IMG/VR virus record: IMGVR_UViG_3300044645_001738
Location: 19,978-83,977 of that record
Strand: one strand, 5' to 3'
Source of the DNA: a virus
DNA length: 64,000 bases
Part shown: positions 56,601 through 64,000 of the stretch, one piece after another
Layout: each line of letters begins with the position of its first letter
Position numbering within the stretch: the first letter of the stretch is position 1
The notes under the pieces: model-generated
Database searches by the model: none
The model's input: the letters and a program-made list of their open reading frames with translations, nothing else
Told to the model about the DNA's origin: nothing
Program-made: the position numbers and the translations under genes

Positions 56601-57494
56601 CTATGACCAAAAACCAGAAACAAGATTTGAAAACACACTAGTTTCGCGATTTATTCTTGCGACTTCTTTGGAGCCTTCATTTTTCAACTTCTGGGTTTCT
56701 TTGTCGATCTCTCCTTGAAGGTTGGTCAACCCAGCGCTGTAAAGATACTTGCGGGTGTCACGTACGTTTTGTAGGTTCTCTTCAATTTCACTGGGAGTTC
56801 CGGTGAAGCTATCAGCAAAGTTTGGCAGCTGGACCCCAGCCCTTGCTTTAGTTGTGTCTGCGTAGCTGGGGAGAAGATTCTTGTCAAACTTGAAAGTACG
56901 TTGTCCTGTTTTCTTGCCAGCAGCGTCAGTCGCCTGCTTGCCAAACGTTGTGTCGTAGTAATTATCAAGATAGCTATTGTTGAACTTATCTTGATACTCT
57001 TGACCCTTTGCGAGAGAATCGCGAAGATCCTGGACGGTACTGTAGTAGCCCTGATTAAAACGTTCCAGTGCTTCTGTTTTTTCTTCTTCTTTAGCCTCTC
57101 GACCCAATACTTCTTTATACGCAGACGTAATGCCTGTGGCACGCCGACCAGGGAGAAGTTCTTTTGTATAGATATCCGTCAATCCAGCAACGTCTTGCTC
57201 CGGTGGAGAAAGATCATATTTGGATGCATAATCACGTAATTGTGACGCTGCATCATTGTACGAAATTAAACCCTGGCGAAGTTGAGATTCAATTCCGGAA
57301 CGCATTCCGGAGTATGCAGCTGCACCAGATGATTTACGTGCCTCGGCAGCTGCTTTTTGTTCTGCTTTTTCCGTATCAGCACGCTGCTCTGCACGCGCCT
57401 CTCTTTCTTGCTGATACTTTAAATACTCAGCAAAAGTATTGTCCCTTGGAATTTCAGGGGATTTGTATTCAACTCTAGTGCCGCCGCCACCCAT
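56601..57494 (-). CDS. Internal virion protein with DUF4214-like motif
   Basis: A 297-residue protein with Gln/Glu-rich helices near the N-terminus and, at about residues 124-170, AYKEVLGREAKEEEKTEALE followed by an L-x-x-S/G pattern like the DUF4214 motif, which occurs in virion-linked and surface proteins. Its start has a GAGG ribosome binding site. Probably an internal or tail virion component. Confidence 0.6.
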   Translation of the reverse strand: MGGGGTRVEYKSPEIPRDNTFAEYLKYQQEREARAEQRADTEKAEQKAAAEARKSSGAAAYSGMRSGIESQLRQGLISYNDAASQLRDYASKYDLSPPEQDVAGLTDIYTKELLPGRRATGITSAYKEVLGREAKEEEKTEALERFNQGYYSTVQDLRDSLAKGQEYQDKFNNSYLDNYYDTTFGKQATDAAGKKTGQRTFKFDKNLLPSYADTTKARAGVQLPNFADSFTGTPSEIEENLQNVRDTRKYLYSAGLTNLQGEIDKETQKLKNEGSKEVARINRETSVFSNLVSGFWS

Positions 57495-57504
57495 GATTCA
57501 ATCC

Positions 57505-57975
57505 TCAAACGAACGTTGTGCTCAAATTAGGTCTAGCAATGGGACCAAACATGCCAGCCATAGCGGCTTCTTTTTCAGCCAGGGAACGATTTAACGCTGC
57601 CCTGTTTTCTCTTTGACTTTGCTCGCGTGCTTCAAGAGAATTTTCAAGGGCAAAACCACGTCGAGCACGATCAGAAAAAGTGGCTGATTCCATTTCAGCA
57701 AGTGGGCCAAGCTGAAACTTTTTTGCATAAAGCTGCCTGCCAAGTTCCAGGTCTGGCATCCAGGTGCCTTGTGCTGTGCGATTTCCAATTTCCTGGGCAG
57801 CTTGGCCATATCCTTGTTCGCGGCCAAGCATCACCTGCCATTTGAGCTGGTCGGCCCCAAGCCCCAGCTTTGCATTGGCAACTTTTGCTTGCGTATCAGC
57901 TGCTCTATTTGCGCCAAACACAGAAGCTAATGCGCCTGCGCCAGCCAAACCTAATGTAAGCGGATCAAAAGCCAT
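57505..57975 (-). CDS. Putative virion protein
   Basis: A 156-residue protein started at ATG 57975, because AAGGAGG lies five bases before it; an in-frame start at 58092 lacks one. It has an Ala/Gly helix (PLTLGLAGAGALASVFGANR) and helical charged tail (ENSLEAREQSQRENRAALNR). Composition and location suggest an internal virion protein. Confidence 0.62.
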   Translation of the reverse strand: MAFDPLTLGLAGAGALASVFGANRAADTQAKVANAKLGLGADQLKWQVMLGREQGYGQAAQEIGNRTAQGTWMPDLELGRQLYAKKFQLGPLAEMESATFSDRARRGFALENSLEAREQSQRENRAALNRSLAEKEAAMAGMFGPIARPNLSTTFV

Positions 57976-58116
57976 TTTTCCTCCTTTACTTACTCCTTTG
58001 CTTAAACTCCCTGTATTTTCACCAAAAGCAACTGGGGTAAACGAATTAAAATTCGTGTTGCTAAAAGAAGAAGAATAGTTGGGAAATTCCATTTCTACAG
58101 TCTACTGTCATTCACA

Positions 58117-58524
58117 TTAGAAATAACGATTCGGGCTGAAGTTAAACGAACCGCGTTGATAGTTTGTCAGATTAGGAATGTTTGCAGCACCCTGGGACAT
58201 CATTTGCGCAATATCAGCTGCACCTTGGGCTTGAATCCTGGAAGGAACAGAGTATGCGTTAATCAACGCATTTGGTAAATCAAACAGGGCTTTGTATTTA
58301 CCGGCTTCCCTCATGCGATCTTTGTCAAGTTCCTTTTGTAAATTTACAAGCTCGCGAGTTCTTTCAATCGTGTTATTTTTTAAAGCCGCTGCCAGGAAGT
58401 CACTAAAAGGATCAGACTTTTGATACATTTGGTTTAAAGCAAATGCACGATCTTCAGGACTAAGGCCCTTAAGCTGCTCAGTGTCACTTCTAAATTGTGT
58501 CAGATCAAAAGGTGATTGGGTCAT
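58117..58524 (-). CDS. Hypothetical virion-region protein
   Basis: A 135-residue helical protein (TQSPFDLTQFRSDTEQLKGL) with start at ATG 58524. Rich in Gln, Asn and charged residues, with a compact helical middle. It overlaps neither neighbour in an odd way. No family is recognised. Confidence 0.58.
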   Translation of the reverse strand: MTQSPFDLTQFRSDTEQLKGLSPEDRAFALNQMYQKSDPFSDFLAAALKNNTIERTRELVNLQKELDKDRMREAGKYKALFDLPNALINAYSVPSRIQAQGAADIAQMMSQGAANIPNLTNYQRGSFNFSPNRYF

Positions 58525-58526
58525 GA

Positions 58527-59621
58527 TCAACCAGCCCTAAAGACGGAAGCAGCATAAGGATTAGAAGAAGCAAGAATATCGCGCACTGTTTGGCCAGCTT
58601 GTTGCTGTGCACCGCCTGCAAGTTGTGCAGCGTACATCTGACGGTTTAATGCACCAGTGAGTTGACCAAGTTGTTGGTTAAGCTGCATTTGGTTCTGCAT
58701 ATCAACGCCGCGATACTGTTGATAAAGCGGAAGCATTTGTTCAGCAGTTTTGACGTTGCCACTACGAAGTGCTTCAGCAGCCTGAAGATCGCCCGTGGTA
58801 AGACCTGGGATACTGCCGCCAAAAACACCAGATTGTCCTGCTTCACGTTTTGCGCCAGTTACTGCTTCAACAGCTTTGGCAGCACCACCGGCAAGAGCTT
58901 TAGTCGCGCCGCCACCAATTGTGGCACCAATGATGGAACCAACGGGGCCGCCAACAACACCACCAAGTAAACCACCAGCAACAGTACCGGCCGCACCAAG
59001 TACATCACCTTGCGCAAGAGCAAGGCCACCACCAATCAAGGGGCCGTATTTACCAGCGAGTGCTAATCCTGCACCACGTAAAGTTGTTCTACCGGTGTTC
59101 TGTAAAACAGACTGGCCCAACTGACTTGCCCTTGCTTGATCACGCATCCCGGCAAGGTTAATACCGGGTCCGCTATTTCCGCCAGGGGGGGATGCTGAAG
59201 CGCCCGCACCTGTCACAGGAGGGCGTCCACTGCCACCGCCACCGCCACCGCCAGCTGCCCCCATCGGAGGAATAGAAGAGGCACCTCCTCCCGTCCCTGG
59301 GGCTGCATTTGCTCCGGCGGCTGTATTTACTCCTGCATTTGCCGTGGTGGCTCCAGAGCCAGTGACTTGTGTGTTACCACCTGCACCAGCACCTTGTGTA
59401 ATGTTGAAACCTTGACGAGTTGTACCTAAGGTATCACCAGTAACTTGAACGCCTGGTTGGGAGGCGCCACCGCCACCGCCACTAAACCAGCTTAAAAGTT
59501 GCTGGAAAAAACCAGGATCTTGTTGTGCACGACGCTTCAGTTCTTGGGGATCCATGGGAGCACCATTATTTCCCGTGACGTTTGCGTTGGATCCACTTCC
59601 GTATCCTGTAACGTTTGCCAT
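58527..59621 (-). CDS. Gly/Ala-rich internal virion protein
   Basis: A 364-residue protein, starting ANVTGYGSGSNANVTGNN and rich in Gly, Asn and Ala; the middle has glycine-zipper-like stretches (AGGLLGGVVGGPVGSIIGAT) which suggest a membrane-interacting or self-assembling segment. Its tail is helical. Likely a virion protein that contacts membrane during entry, inferred from sequence. Confidence 0.62.
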   Translation of the reverse strand: MANVTGYGSGSNANVTGNNGAPMDPQELKRRAQQDPGFFQQLLSWFSGGGGGASQPGVQVTGDTLGTTRQGFNITQGAGAGGNTQVTGSGATTANAGVNTAAGANAAPGTGGGASSIPPMGAAGGGGGGGSGRPPVTGAGASASPPGGNSGPGINLAGMRDQARASQLGQSVLQNTGRTTLRGAGLALAGKYGPLIGGGLALAQGDVLGAAGTVAGGLLGGVVGGPVGSIIGATIGGGATKALAGGAAKAVEAVTGAKREAGQSGVFGGSIPGLTTGDLQAAEALRSGNVKTAEQMLPLYQQYRGVDMQNQMQLNQQLGQLTGALNRQMYAAQLAGGAQQQAGQTVRDILASSNPYAASVFRAG

Positions 59622-59662
59622 TATTGGAATATTTGTTATTGCTAAATTCTATCACTGCTATT

Positions 59663-60691
59663 TCACTGAGCAGTGTAAGAAGAATACTCAGAAGTTGTTG
59701 GAAGTTGTGGTCGATTGCCTGCAGCAATTGCGGCATTGGTAAGATTGCCTGCTGCAACACCAGCCACTGAACCACCTGCTGCTGCGGCAATGGTTCCTAG
59801 TAATTTTTTAACTGGTGAGGTACCTGGTCGATTCAAAGCAATGGACGCCTGCCGTGCAGCAAGAGTGCCTGCAGTAAAACCGCCAACCATTGGTAAGGTA
59901 ACCGGGAACCCAAGCATGCGAACTTCAGGATTGCCTTGTAGGTTTTCTGTGGTTCCTTTGATAATACCAAGACCAAGCAGGCCCTTATCGTTGTACAAGT
60001 AATTCATGTAGTTACCGTAACGCTGGGGAGTAAGACTTGGAATATCTTGTTTTGCTGTTTCGTATTTTAACGGATCACCAGTACGCCCTAAAAAGAAACG
60101 TTCAAACATTTCTTGAACAGGTTGTCCGGTTTGACGCCTATCCTCTGCACCTTTTGGTGAATAAGATTGAGCGTACCCCTCAGGCCGAAACTGCTCTTCT
60201 GGATTAGTAATGTCAAATGTACCAGCAGCTGAAATGGCTGGAGCGGCAATTGCAAGTGCAGTGGCTGCACGAATTGTGGGGGAGGGAATTACCTTTTCAT
60301 TAATACCTAAACCAACGCCTGCCTGCGATACAGCAAGCGGGTGGTTGTAACGCCACCAGTAGGTACGTGTACCGTCGTTAGCGGCGTCCACAACGAGACG
60401 TGAAGTATAAGCACCCAAAAACTGCGCTGGTGTGCCACGGAGGGTCACGCCCTCTGCTGCTAACGATTGTTTAAAACGTGGATCAAGAATACTTTGGCCG
60501 TAACCAAGTCCCGATCCAACAGAAGAGGCACCGGGTTTATATGCAGCATTTGCACCTCCTGCGCTGGTACCTGGGGCACTTTTTGTGTACACACCTTTTT
60601 GGCCAGCTTGAATTACATCGGCTTTACGTGCACCAAGTTTGATGTCTTCCCAGATACTTCCAAGTTGTTGCACAAGGTTTTCTTTCTTCAT
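59663..60691 (-). CDS. Hydrophobic internal virion protein
   Basis: A 342-residue protein with start at ATG 60691, overlapping the previous stop. Several Ala/Gly/Ile-rich hydrophobic segments (AATALAIAAPAISAAGTFDI, TIAAAAGGSVAGVAAGNL) suggest membrane association. Its N-terminal part is charged (MKKENLVQQLGSIWEDIKLG). Likely an internal virion or ejection protein by position; no family is known to me. Confidence 0.6.
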   Translation of the reverse strand: MKKENLVQQLGSIWEDIKLGARKADVIQAGQKGVYTKSAPGTSAGGANAAYKPGASSVGSGLGYGQSILDPRFKQSLAAEGVTLRGTPAQFLGAYTSRLVVDAANDGTRTYWWRYNHPLAVSQAGVGLGINEKVIPSPTIRAATALAIAAPAISAAGTFDITNPEEQFRPEGYAQSYSPKGAEDRRQTGQPVQEMFERFFLGRTGDPLKYETAKQDIPSLTPQRYGNYMNYLYNDKGLLGLGIIKGTTENLQGNPEVRMLGFPVTLPMVGGFTAGTLAARQASIALNRPGTSPVKKLLGTIAAAAGGSVAGVAAGNLTNAAIAAGNRPQLPTTSEYSSYTAQ

Positions 60692-61302
60692 CACATTGCC
60701 CCCCTGGTCAGTGCATATGGATCAATGGCGCCACGGAAAAGACTTGATTCGACGCCTTGCATTTGGAACATCGTCCCAGGTGATAATGCTTCTTGGCTTC
60801 CAGGATTCATTGCTTGGCGCTGCATTAATTGTTGTTCAGCAGTTGCCGTTTGATCCATTACAACTGGTTCTGCAGATAGCTGTTGAAGTTCCTGTTGAGA
60901 TAAACCTGCAATTTGACTGGAAGCAAAAATAGGTTCCACAAGCATTGGTGCTGCAATCGATGTACCAATCATCAATGCAGACTGAGGACCACTTGGTCGA
61001 TATTCTTGATGGCTAACCTTGCTACCCGGTGGAGTAACGGTGTAGTATTTACCCGCAAGCTTGGGATTGATTTTACCAAGTTGCTTGGCGGCACCCGCAC
61101 TTAACAGGGCATCAGCTGCGCCAACCGCAAGTCCTGCAACCGGATTGCCTGTAAACATTGCAGTGGATGCACCTGACCACAAACCGCCGAGCGCAGAATG
61201 TCCCAACAATTCTTTGCCGCCACCAGCGAGACGTTGCTGGATAACAGGGGCGTTTTTAACACCTTGCAATGCAGCCCCAATTCTTCCAGCTAATCCCAAC
61301 AT
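60691..61302 (-). CDS. Hydrophobic internal virion protein
   Basis: A 203-residue protein with Ala/Gly-rich hydrophobic stretches (GGLWSGASTAMFTGNPVAGL and LMIGTSIAAPMLVEPIFAS) and a Gln-rich C-terminal part (AEQQLMQRQAMNPG). It overlaps the next gene by one base, so both are probably co-expressed. It likely interacts with membrane in DNA entry; inferred. Confidence 0.6.
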   Translation of the reverse strand: MLGLAGRIGAALQGVKNAPVIQQRLAGGGKELLGHSALGGLWSGASTAMFTGNPVAGLAVGAADALLSAGAAKQLGKINPKLAGKYYTVTPPGSKVSHQEYRPSGPQSALMIGTSIAAPMLVEPIFASSQIAGLSQQELQQLSAEPVVMDQTATAEQQLMQRQAMNPGSQEALSPGTMFQMQGVESSLFRGAIDPYALTRGAM

Positions 61303-61336
61303 TTTTATACTTCTTATTTGCTTATTTTACGATCAG

Positions 61337-61990
61337 TTATTTAAGTGTTTTGCCGGGGGAGGTATTTGTTTCCACTGATTTTTCGTCGACAGTGTCCTCG
61401 CCTTCTTTTTCTTCCTCCTTGACCGGCATTGATTTCATGACGCCTTTACGATCAAGAAGTTGAGCAATTGACGGTTTATCCTCAACCTCGTTCTCCGCAC
61501 GTTTTTCTGCCATTGCCATTAAGTATCCATTGGGATCCGGATTACGCATCCGTGGCATTGGATTCTTAGCGACCTTACTTGGATTTAATGTTGGACTAAG
61601 TTTGTATGCTTCAATCCATTGAGGATTAAAATCAGGTTGGTCCTGGGGGCGCTGCGCAGTTCTTGGTCGACCCTCTTCAAAATCGTAAGCAGTAGGACGA
61701 TCAAACGTCCCTAGGCCAAACATGTCATATGCTTCGGTTACTTTACTGTTGTCATCAAAGAATGGTGTATTACCAACAAAATCAAGATCCGGGTTTAAGG
61801 TGATCTTACGCGTCATGGCGCGACGCATTAAATCCTGTTGACCAAACCTTGATGGGTTCCAGGGATACTGACCGGTCTCCGCTTCGGAGCGAAACAAGTC
61901 GTCGAAATTTAATCGTTTGGCGATTTCACCACGGCGATTAAATGGGTTTTGAATGTAACGACCTAGATCAAGCCTGTCATCTTTTGCCAT
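61337..61990 (-). CDS. Hypothetical virion-region protein
   Basis: A 217-residue protein (AKDDRLDLGRYIQNPFNRRG) with a charged, Pro- and Asn-rich middle and an acidic C-terminus (VKEEEKEGEDTVDEKSVE). Probably disordered in part. It overlaps the next gene by one base. Function unknown. Confidence 0.58.
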   Translation of the reverse strand: MAKDDRLDLGRYIQNPFNRRGEIAKRLNFDDLFRSEAETGQYPWNPSRFGQQDLMRRAMTRKITLNPDLDFVGNTPFFDDNSKVTEAYDMFGLGTFDRPTAYDFEEGRPRTAQRPQDQPDFNPQWIEAYKLSPTLNPSKVAKNPMPRMRNPDPNGYLMAMAEKRAENEVEDKPSIAQLLDRKGVMKSMPVKEEEKEGEDTVDEKSVETNTSPGKTLK

Positions 61991-62217
61991 CAGCCCTCAG
62001 ATTTCTTCTGGTCTTTTTTCTTCTTTAATCCTACCAACGTTTGGCGAAGCCGTGCTTGCTTAACTGTTTTCTCATCGTACTTATCCGGATTGGAAAGAAC
62101 ATTTTCCTGGAGCTGAGCAGAAGTAATGCCTTTCTTTTTGGCTTTAGCTGTGAAGACGCCTTCCTTGATGTCAGCGCCTTGGATCCACTTTTTATCTTTC
62201 TTGTTTTTGTTAGTCAT
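61990..62217 (-). CDS. Small basic protein
   Basis: A 75-residue highly basic protein (TNKNKKDKKWIQGADIKEGV) with Lys-rich ends and a central helix. Possibly nucleic-acid binding. It overlaps its neighbours by one and four bases. No family is recognised. Confidence 0.55.
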   Translation of the reverse strand: MTNKNKKDKKWIQGADIKEGVFTAKAKKKGITSAQLQENVLSNPDKYDEKTVKQARLRQTLVGLKKKKDQKKSEG

Positions 62218-64000
62218 GACTTGCCAATATTTAGATATTCTAATAGAAGATCCAATCCTCGACCCTCAATGCCAAGTTGTTGAGGAGTGGCTGGATAAGT
62301 ACGAACAGGGCCGCCACGGCGATACGCAGATCGCATAAGGTCATTCCTCCAATCTTCAGCACCAGGATCGATGCCATACGGTGGAATATTGGTCACTTTA
62401 CCACCACGGAAGCCTTCTGCCGTAATAGGTTTAGCCATCCGTGGGTAAGCAATTTTTTGTCCTTGAGTAGTAGTTTGAATGACCGGCTGTAAACCAGCGC
62501 CCATTACTACTTGTTCTGTCCAACCGCCAATACGAGACAAACCTGGGGATTGAGTCAAGGGCCCAATAGGAGCTGGTTCCATACCCGTTACAAGCGTTTC
62601 TTGGGGAACATCACCAAGAAGGAAATCAGGGAAGAAACGAGCTTTTGCTCCGCGCCGTGTTAAGTCAATCCTGCTTCCAGGGGGAGTTCCAATATCGCGT
62701 CGTTCATTAGAAGCGGCACCTGGTGTTGGTTCGATAACCACGGTGCCGCCGGGCATATCACCAATGAACGGGCTTAAAGGAGTTAACGCACTACGCCCCG
62801 GTTGATATTGCGCATAAAGGGTACGTTTACTGGGCTCTTGGCCAGGGAGACCAAGTGTTGACTTAAGACGTAACGGAGACCTGCGCGATACTTGGGCTGA
62901 TTCACCAGGATCAGGTAAAAGTTCTAATTGCCTTAATGGCGTTCTTGTTGGAGTTACAAACCTTTCCGGAGATGCAATAACTTTTGCTTGAAGACCGCCC
63001 GTCAAAGCGTCTGCCAAGAAAGCCTGGGCATTTGCTTCGACTTGAGTTGAAATTGCACGGTTTGCTCGAGTACCCGCAACGTTGTAAACAGTACCCAAGA
63101 CATCGGGATTGTCTTGAGTTAAATAACGACCTGTTGGCGTTTTAATGGCGCCAGTAATGCGTGGTTGACGAATAACGCTATTTGCTTTGCTTTTGCCTGT
63201 AAAAATTACAGGTCCAGCAGCTTCGGCGGCAGCTCCTGTATAAACATCAGAAGCTCCCAGGATTGGGCCAAGGTCTTCGTCGGTGACATACCCAGTTCTA
63301 AGTTGAGTGACACTTGGAAACACTGGGAGTGGCTCAGAAGGATCAACAATCATTCCGCGCCTTAACGTTTCCATTGAACGAGCTACGTCTTGTGCAGGTC
63401 CAGGGGGAACCGTTGGGCGCAGATTACGAGCTTGCTGCAATACCTCTTGCGAGGCAGCAACAGCAACCCTGGAGCGATCCAAAGCATCTAACTGTAAAGA
63501 CGTAGGTTCTGCTCTTTTGGATGCCCTAGTACGCAAAACTTCAGACGCCATTCTGGCGAGTTCTTCATCAAATGCACTACCAAAAGTTTGTTCAGGATCA
63601 ACAGATTGAACAGGCAAGTTTAATTGTTGAGTTGCGCCATATTTTGTATATTTAGATGCTACAAGATTTTTGAGATATTGATTCATTGAGGCCTGCTGGC
63701 CCATTGTGATCAATTCCGTTAGGTCTTCATCGGAAGCTCTATTAAGTTCATTTGAAAGCTGTGCTTTTATTTTATATTCCGTACCTTGTTTTAACCTGGT
63801 TTTTAACCCTGTATCGGCAGAAACAAACTCACCAGCCGCATCTTGATAAACAACATCGCCAGTAACACCAGGTTTACCGCCACGCAAAGCTTTACCGCGC
63901 ATGGTGGTTTCAATTGGAACAGCGCCACCTGTTAATAAGGAATCAATGTCTTCACCTAAATTTGCAGTTGATTTATCGCGTAATTCAGCACGTTGGCGAG
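62214..64000 (-). CDS. Large virion-region protein (partial, 5' end outside)
   Basis: At least 594 codons are in the window and the frame stays open to its edge, so the gene begins further right; the first visible ATG is at 63902, but codons before it read as real protein. It is Arg-, Pro- and Ala-rich with no recognised domain (TTQGQKIAYPRMAKPITAEG near the end). It probably belongs to the virion group, as an internal or tail protein. Confidence 0.62.
   Translation of the reverse strand, partial: RQRAELRDKSTANLGEDIDSLLTGGAVPIETTMRGKALRGGKPGVTGDVVYQDAAGEFVSADTGLKTRLKQGTEYKIKAQLSNELNRASDEDLTELITMGQQASMNQYLKNLVASKYTKYGATQQLNLPVQSVDPEQTFGSAFDEELARMASEVLRTRASKRAEPTSLQLDALDRSRVAVAASQEVLQQARNLRPTVPPGPAQDVARSMETLRRGMIVDPSEPLPVFPSVTQLRTGYVTDEDLGPILGASDVYTGAAAEAAGPVIFTGKSKANSVIRQPRITGAIKTPTGRYLTQDNPDVLGTVYNVAGTRANRAISTQVEANAQAFLADALTGGLQAKVIASPERFVTPTRTPLRQLELLPDPGESAQVSRRSPLRLKSTLGLPGQEPSKRTLYAQYQPGRSALTPLSPFIGDMPGGTVVIEPTPGAASNERRDIGTPPGSRIDLTRRGAKARFFPDFLLGDVPQETLVTGMEPAPIGPLTQSPGLSRIGGWTEQVVMGAGLQPVIQTTTQGQKIAYPRMAKPITAEGFRGGKVTNIPPYGIDPGAEDWRNDLMRSAYRRGGPVRTYPATPQQLGIEGRGLDLLLEYLNIGKS

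Noticed and set aside
1-64000. Integrase, repressor or other lysogeny genes
   Set aside because: Each small DNA-binding gene was considered, but none has a tyrosine or serine recombinase motif or a repressor layout, so no claim for a temperate lifestyle is made.

Overview
This window is a stretch of a lytic-looking, tailed double-stranded DNA phage that very probably infects cyanobacteria. Phage identity rests on a recognisable packaging and head block on the minus strand: small terminase candidate, large terminase, portal, scaffold-like protein and major capsid protein candidate at about 56.2-48.9 kb. Virion and fibre genes surround it, and there are several peptidoglycan-cleaving enzymes. 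The cyanobacterial link rests on a high-light-inducible (Hli) protein with the chlorophyll-binding ExxNGRxAM motif, an NblA-like protein, an S-adenosylmethionine decarboxylase (SpeD) and a style of small conserved proteins typical of cyanophages. No integrase, repressor or other lysogeny gene was seen. The gene set recalls freshwater cyanophages outside the well-known T4-like and T7-like groups, but that placement is inference.

Layout. 0-8.7 kb, plus strand: the end of an ssb gene, then a dense chain of small overlapping genes (SWIM zinc protein, HicA-like protein, Gp157-like protein, AP2-HNH endonuclease, zinc ribbon), a putative virion protein and a Dps-like protein. 8.7-11.2 kb, minus strand: HNH sequences, a degenerate tRNA-like element, a run of hairpins ending in a terminator, small genes, a methyltransferase and hli. 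11.3-19.8 kb, plus strand: RecB-like nuclease, primase-polymerase/SF3 helicase, SpeD, a glycosyltransferase, an unusual intergenic element with 60-bp inverted repeats, two HNH-type genes and small genes. 19.8-27.2 kb, minus strand: a two-domain endolysin, a YdcF-family protein and two long tail-fibre-like proteins. 27.3-30.8 kb, mostly plus strand: a DNA-binding protein, a Dam-like protein, dCTP deaminase and a DUF3310 protein.

30.8-64 kb is almost entirely minus strand and holds the virion genes. It contains the NblA-like gene, a GH24 lysozyme, a 905-residue protein with internal repeats, a glycosyltransferase-methyltransferase fusion, glycine-rich and collagen-like fibres, a GH104 transglycosylase, an M23-type peptidase whose motifs appear in circularly permuted order, the head and packaging genes, and a run of probable internal or tail proteins up to the window edge, where the last gene is cut. 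Two plus-strand genes interrupt this block: an HNH endonuclease at 43.5 kb and a small helix-turn-helix protein at 35.5 kb.

How the genes work together (inference). The plus-strand genes copy and process DNA and adjust nucleotide pools. Hli, NblA-like, SpeD and Dps-like proteins would adjust host photosynthesis, pigment antenna, polyamines and oxidative or iron stress. The minus-strand block builds the particle. Glycosyltransferases and methyltransferases may modify virion or host surfaces. The most interesting points are the 623-nt out-of-frame overlap of portal and scaffold genes, the permuted M23 peptidase, the 60-bp inverted-repeat element at 16.8-17.0 kb, and the tRNA-like and hairpin-rich region at 9.3-9.5 kb.
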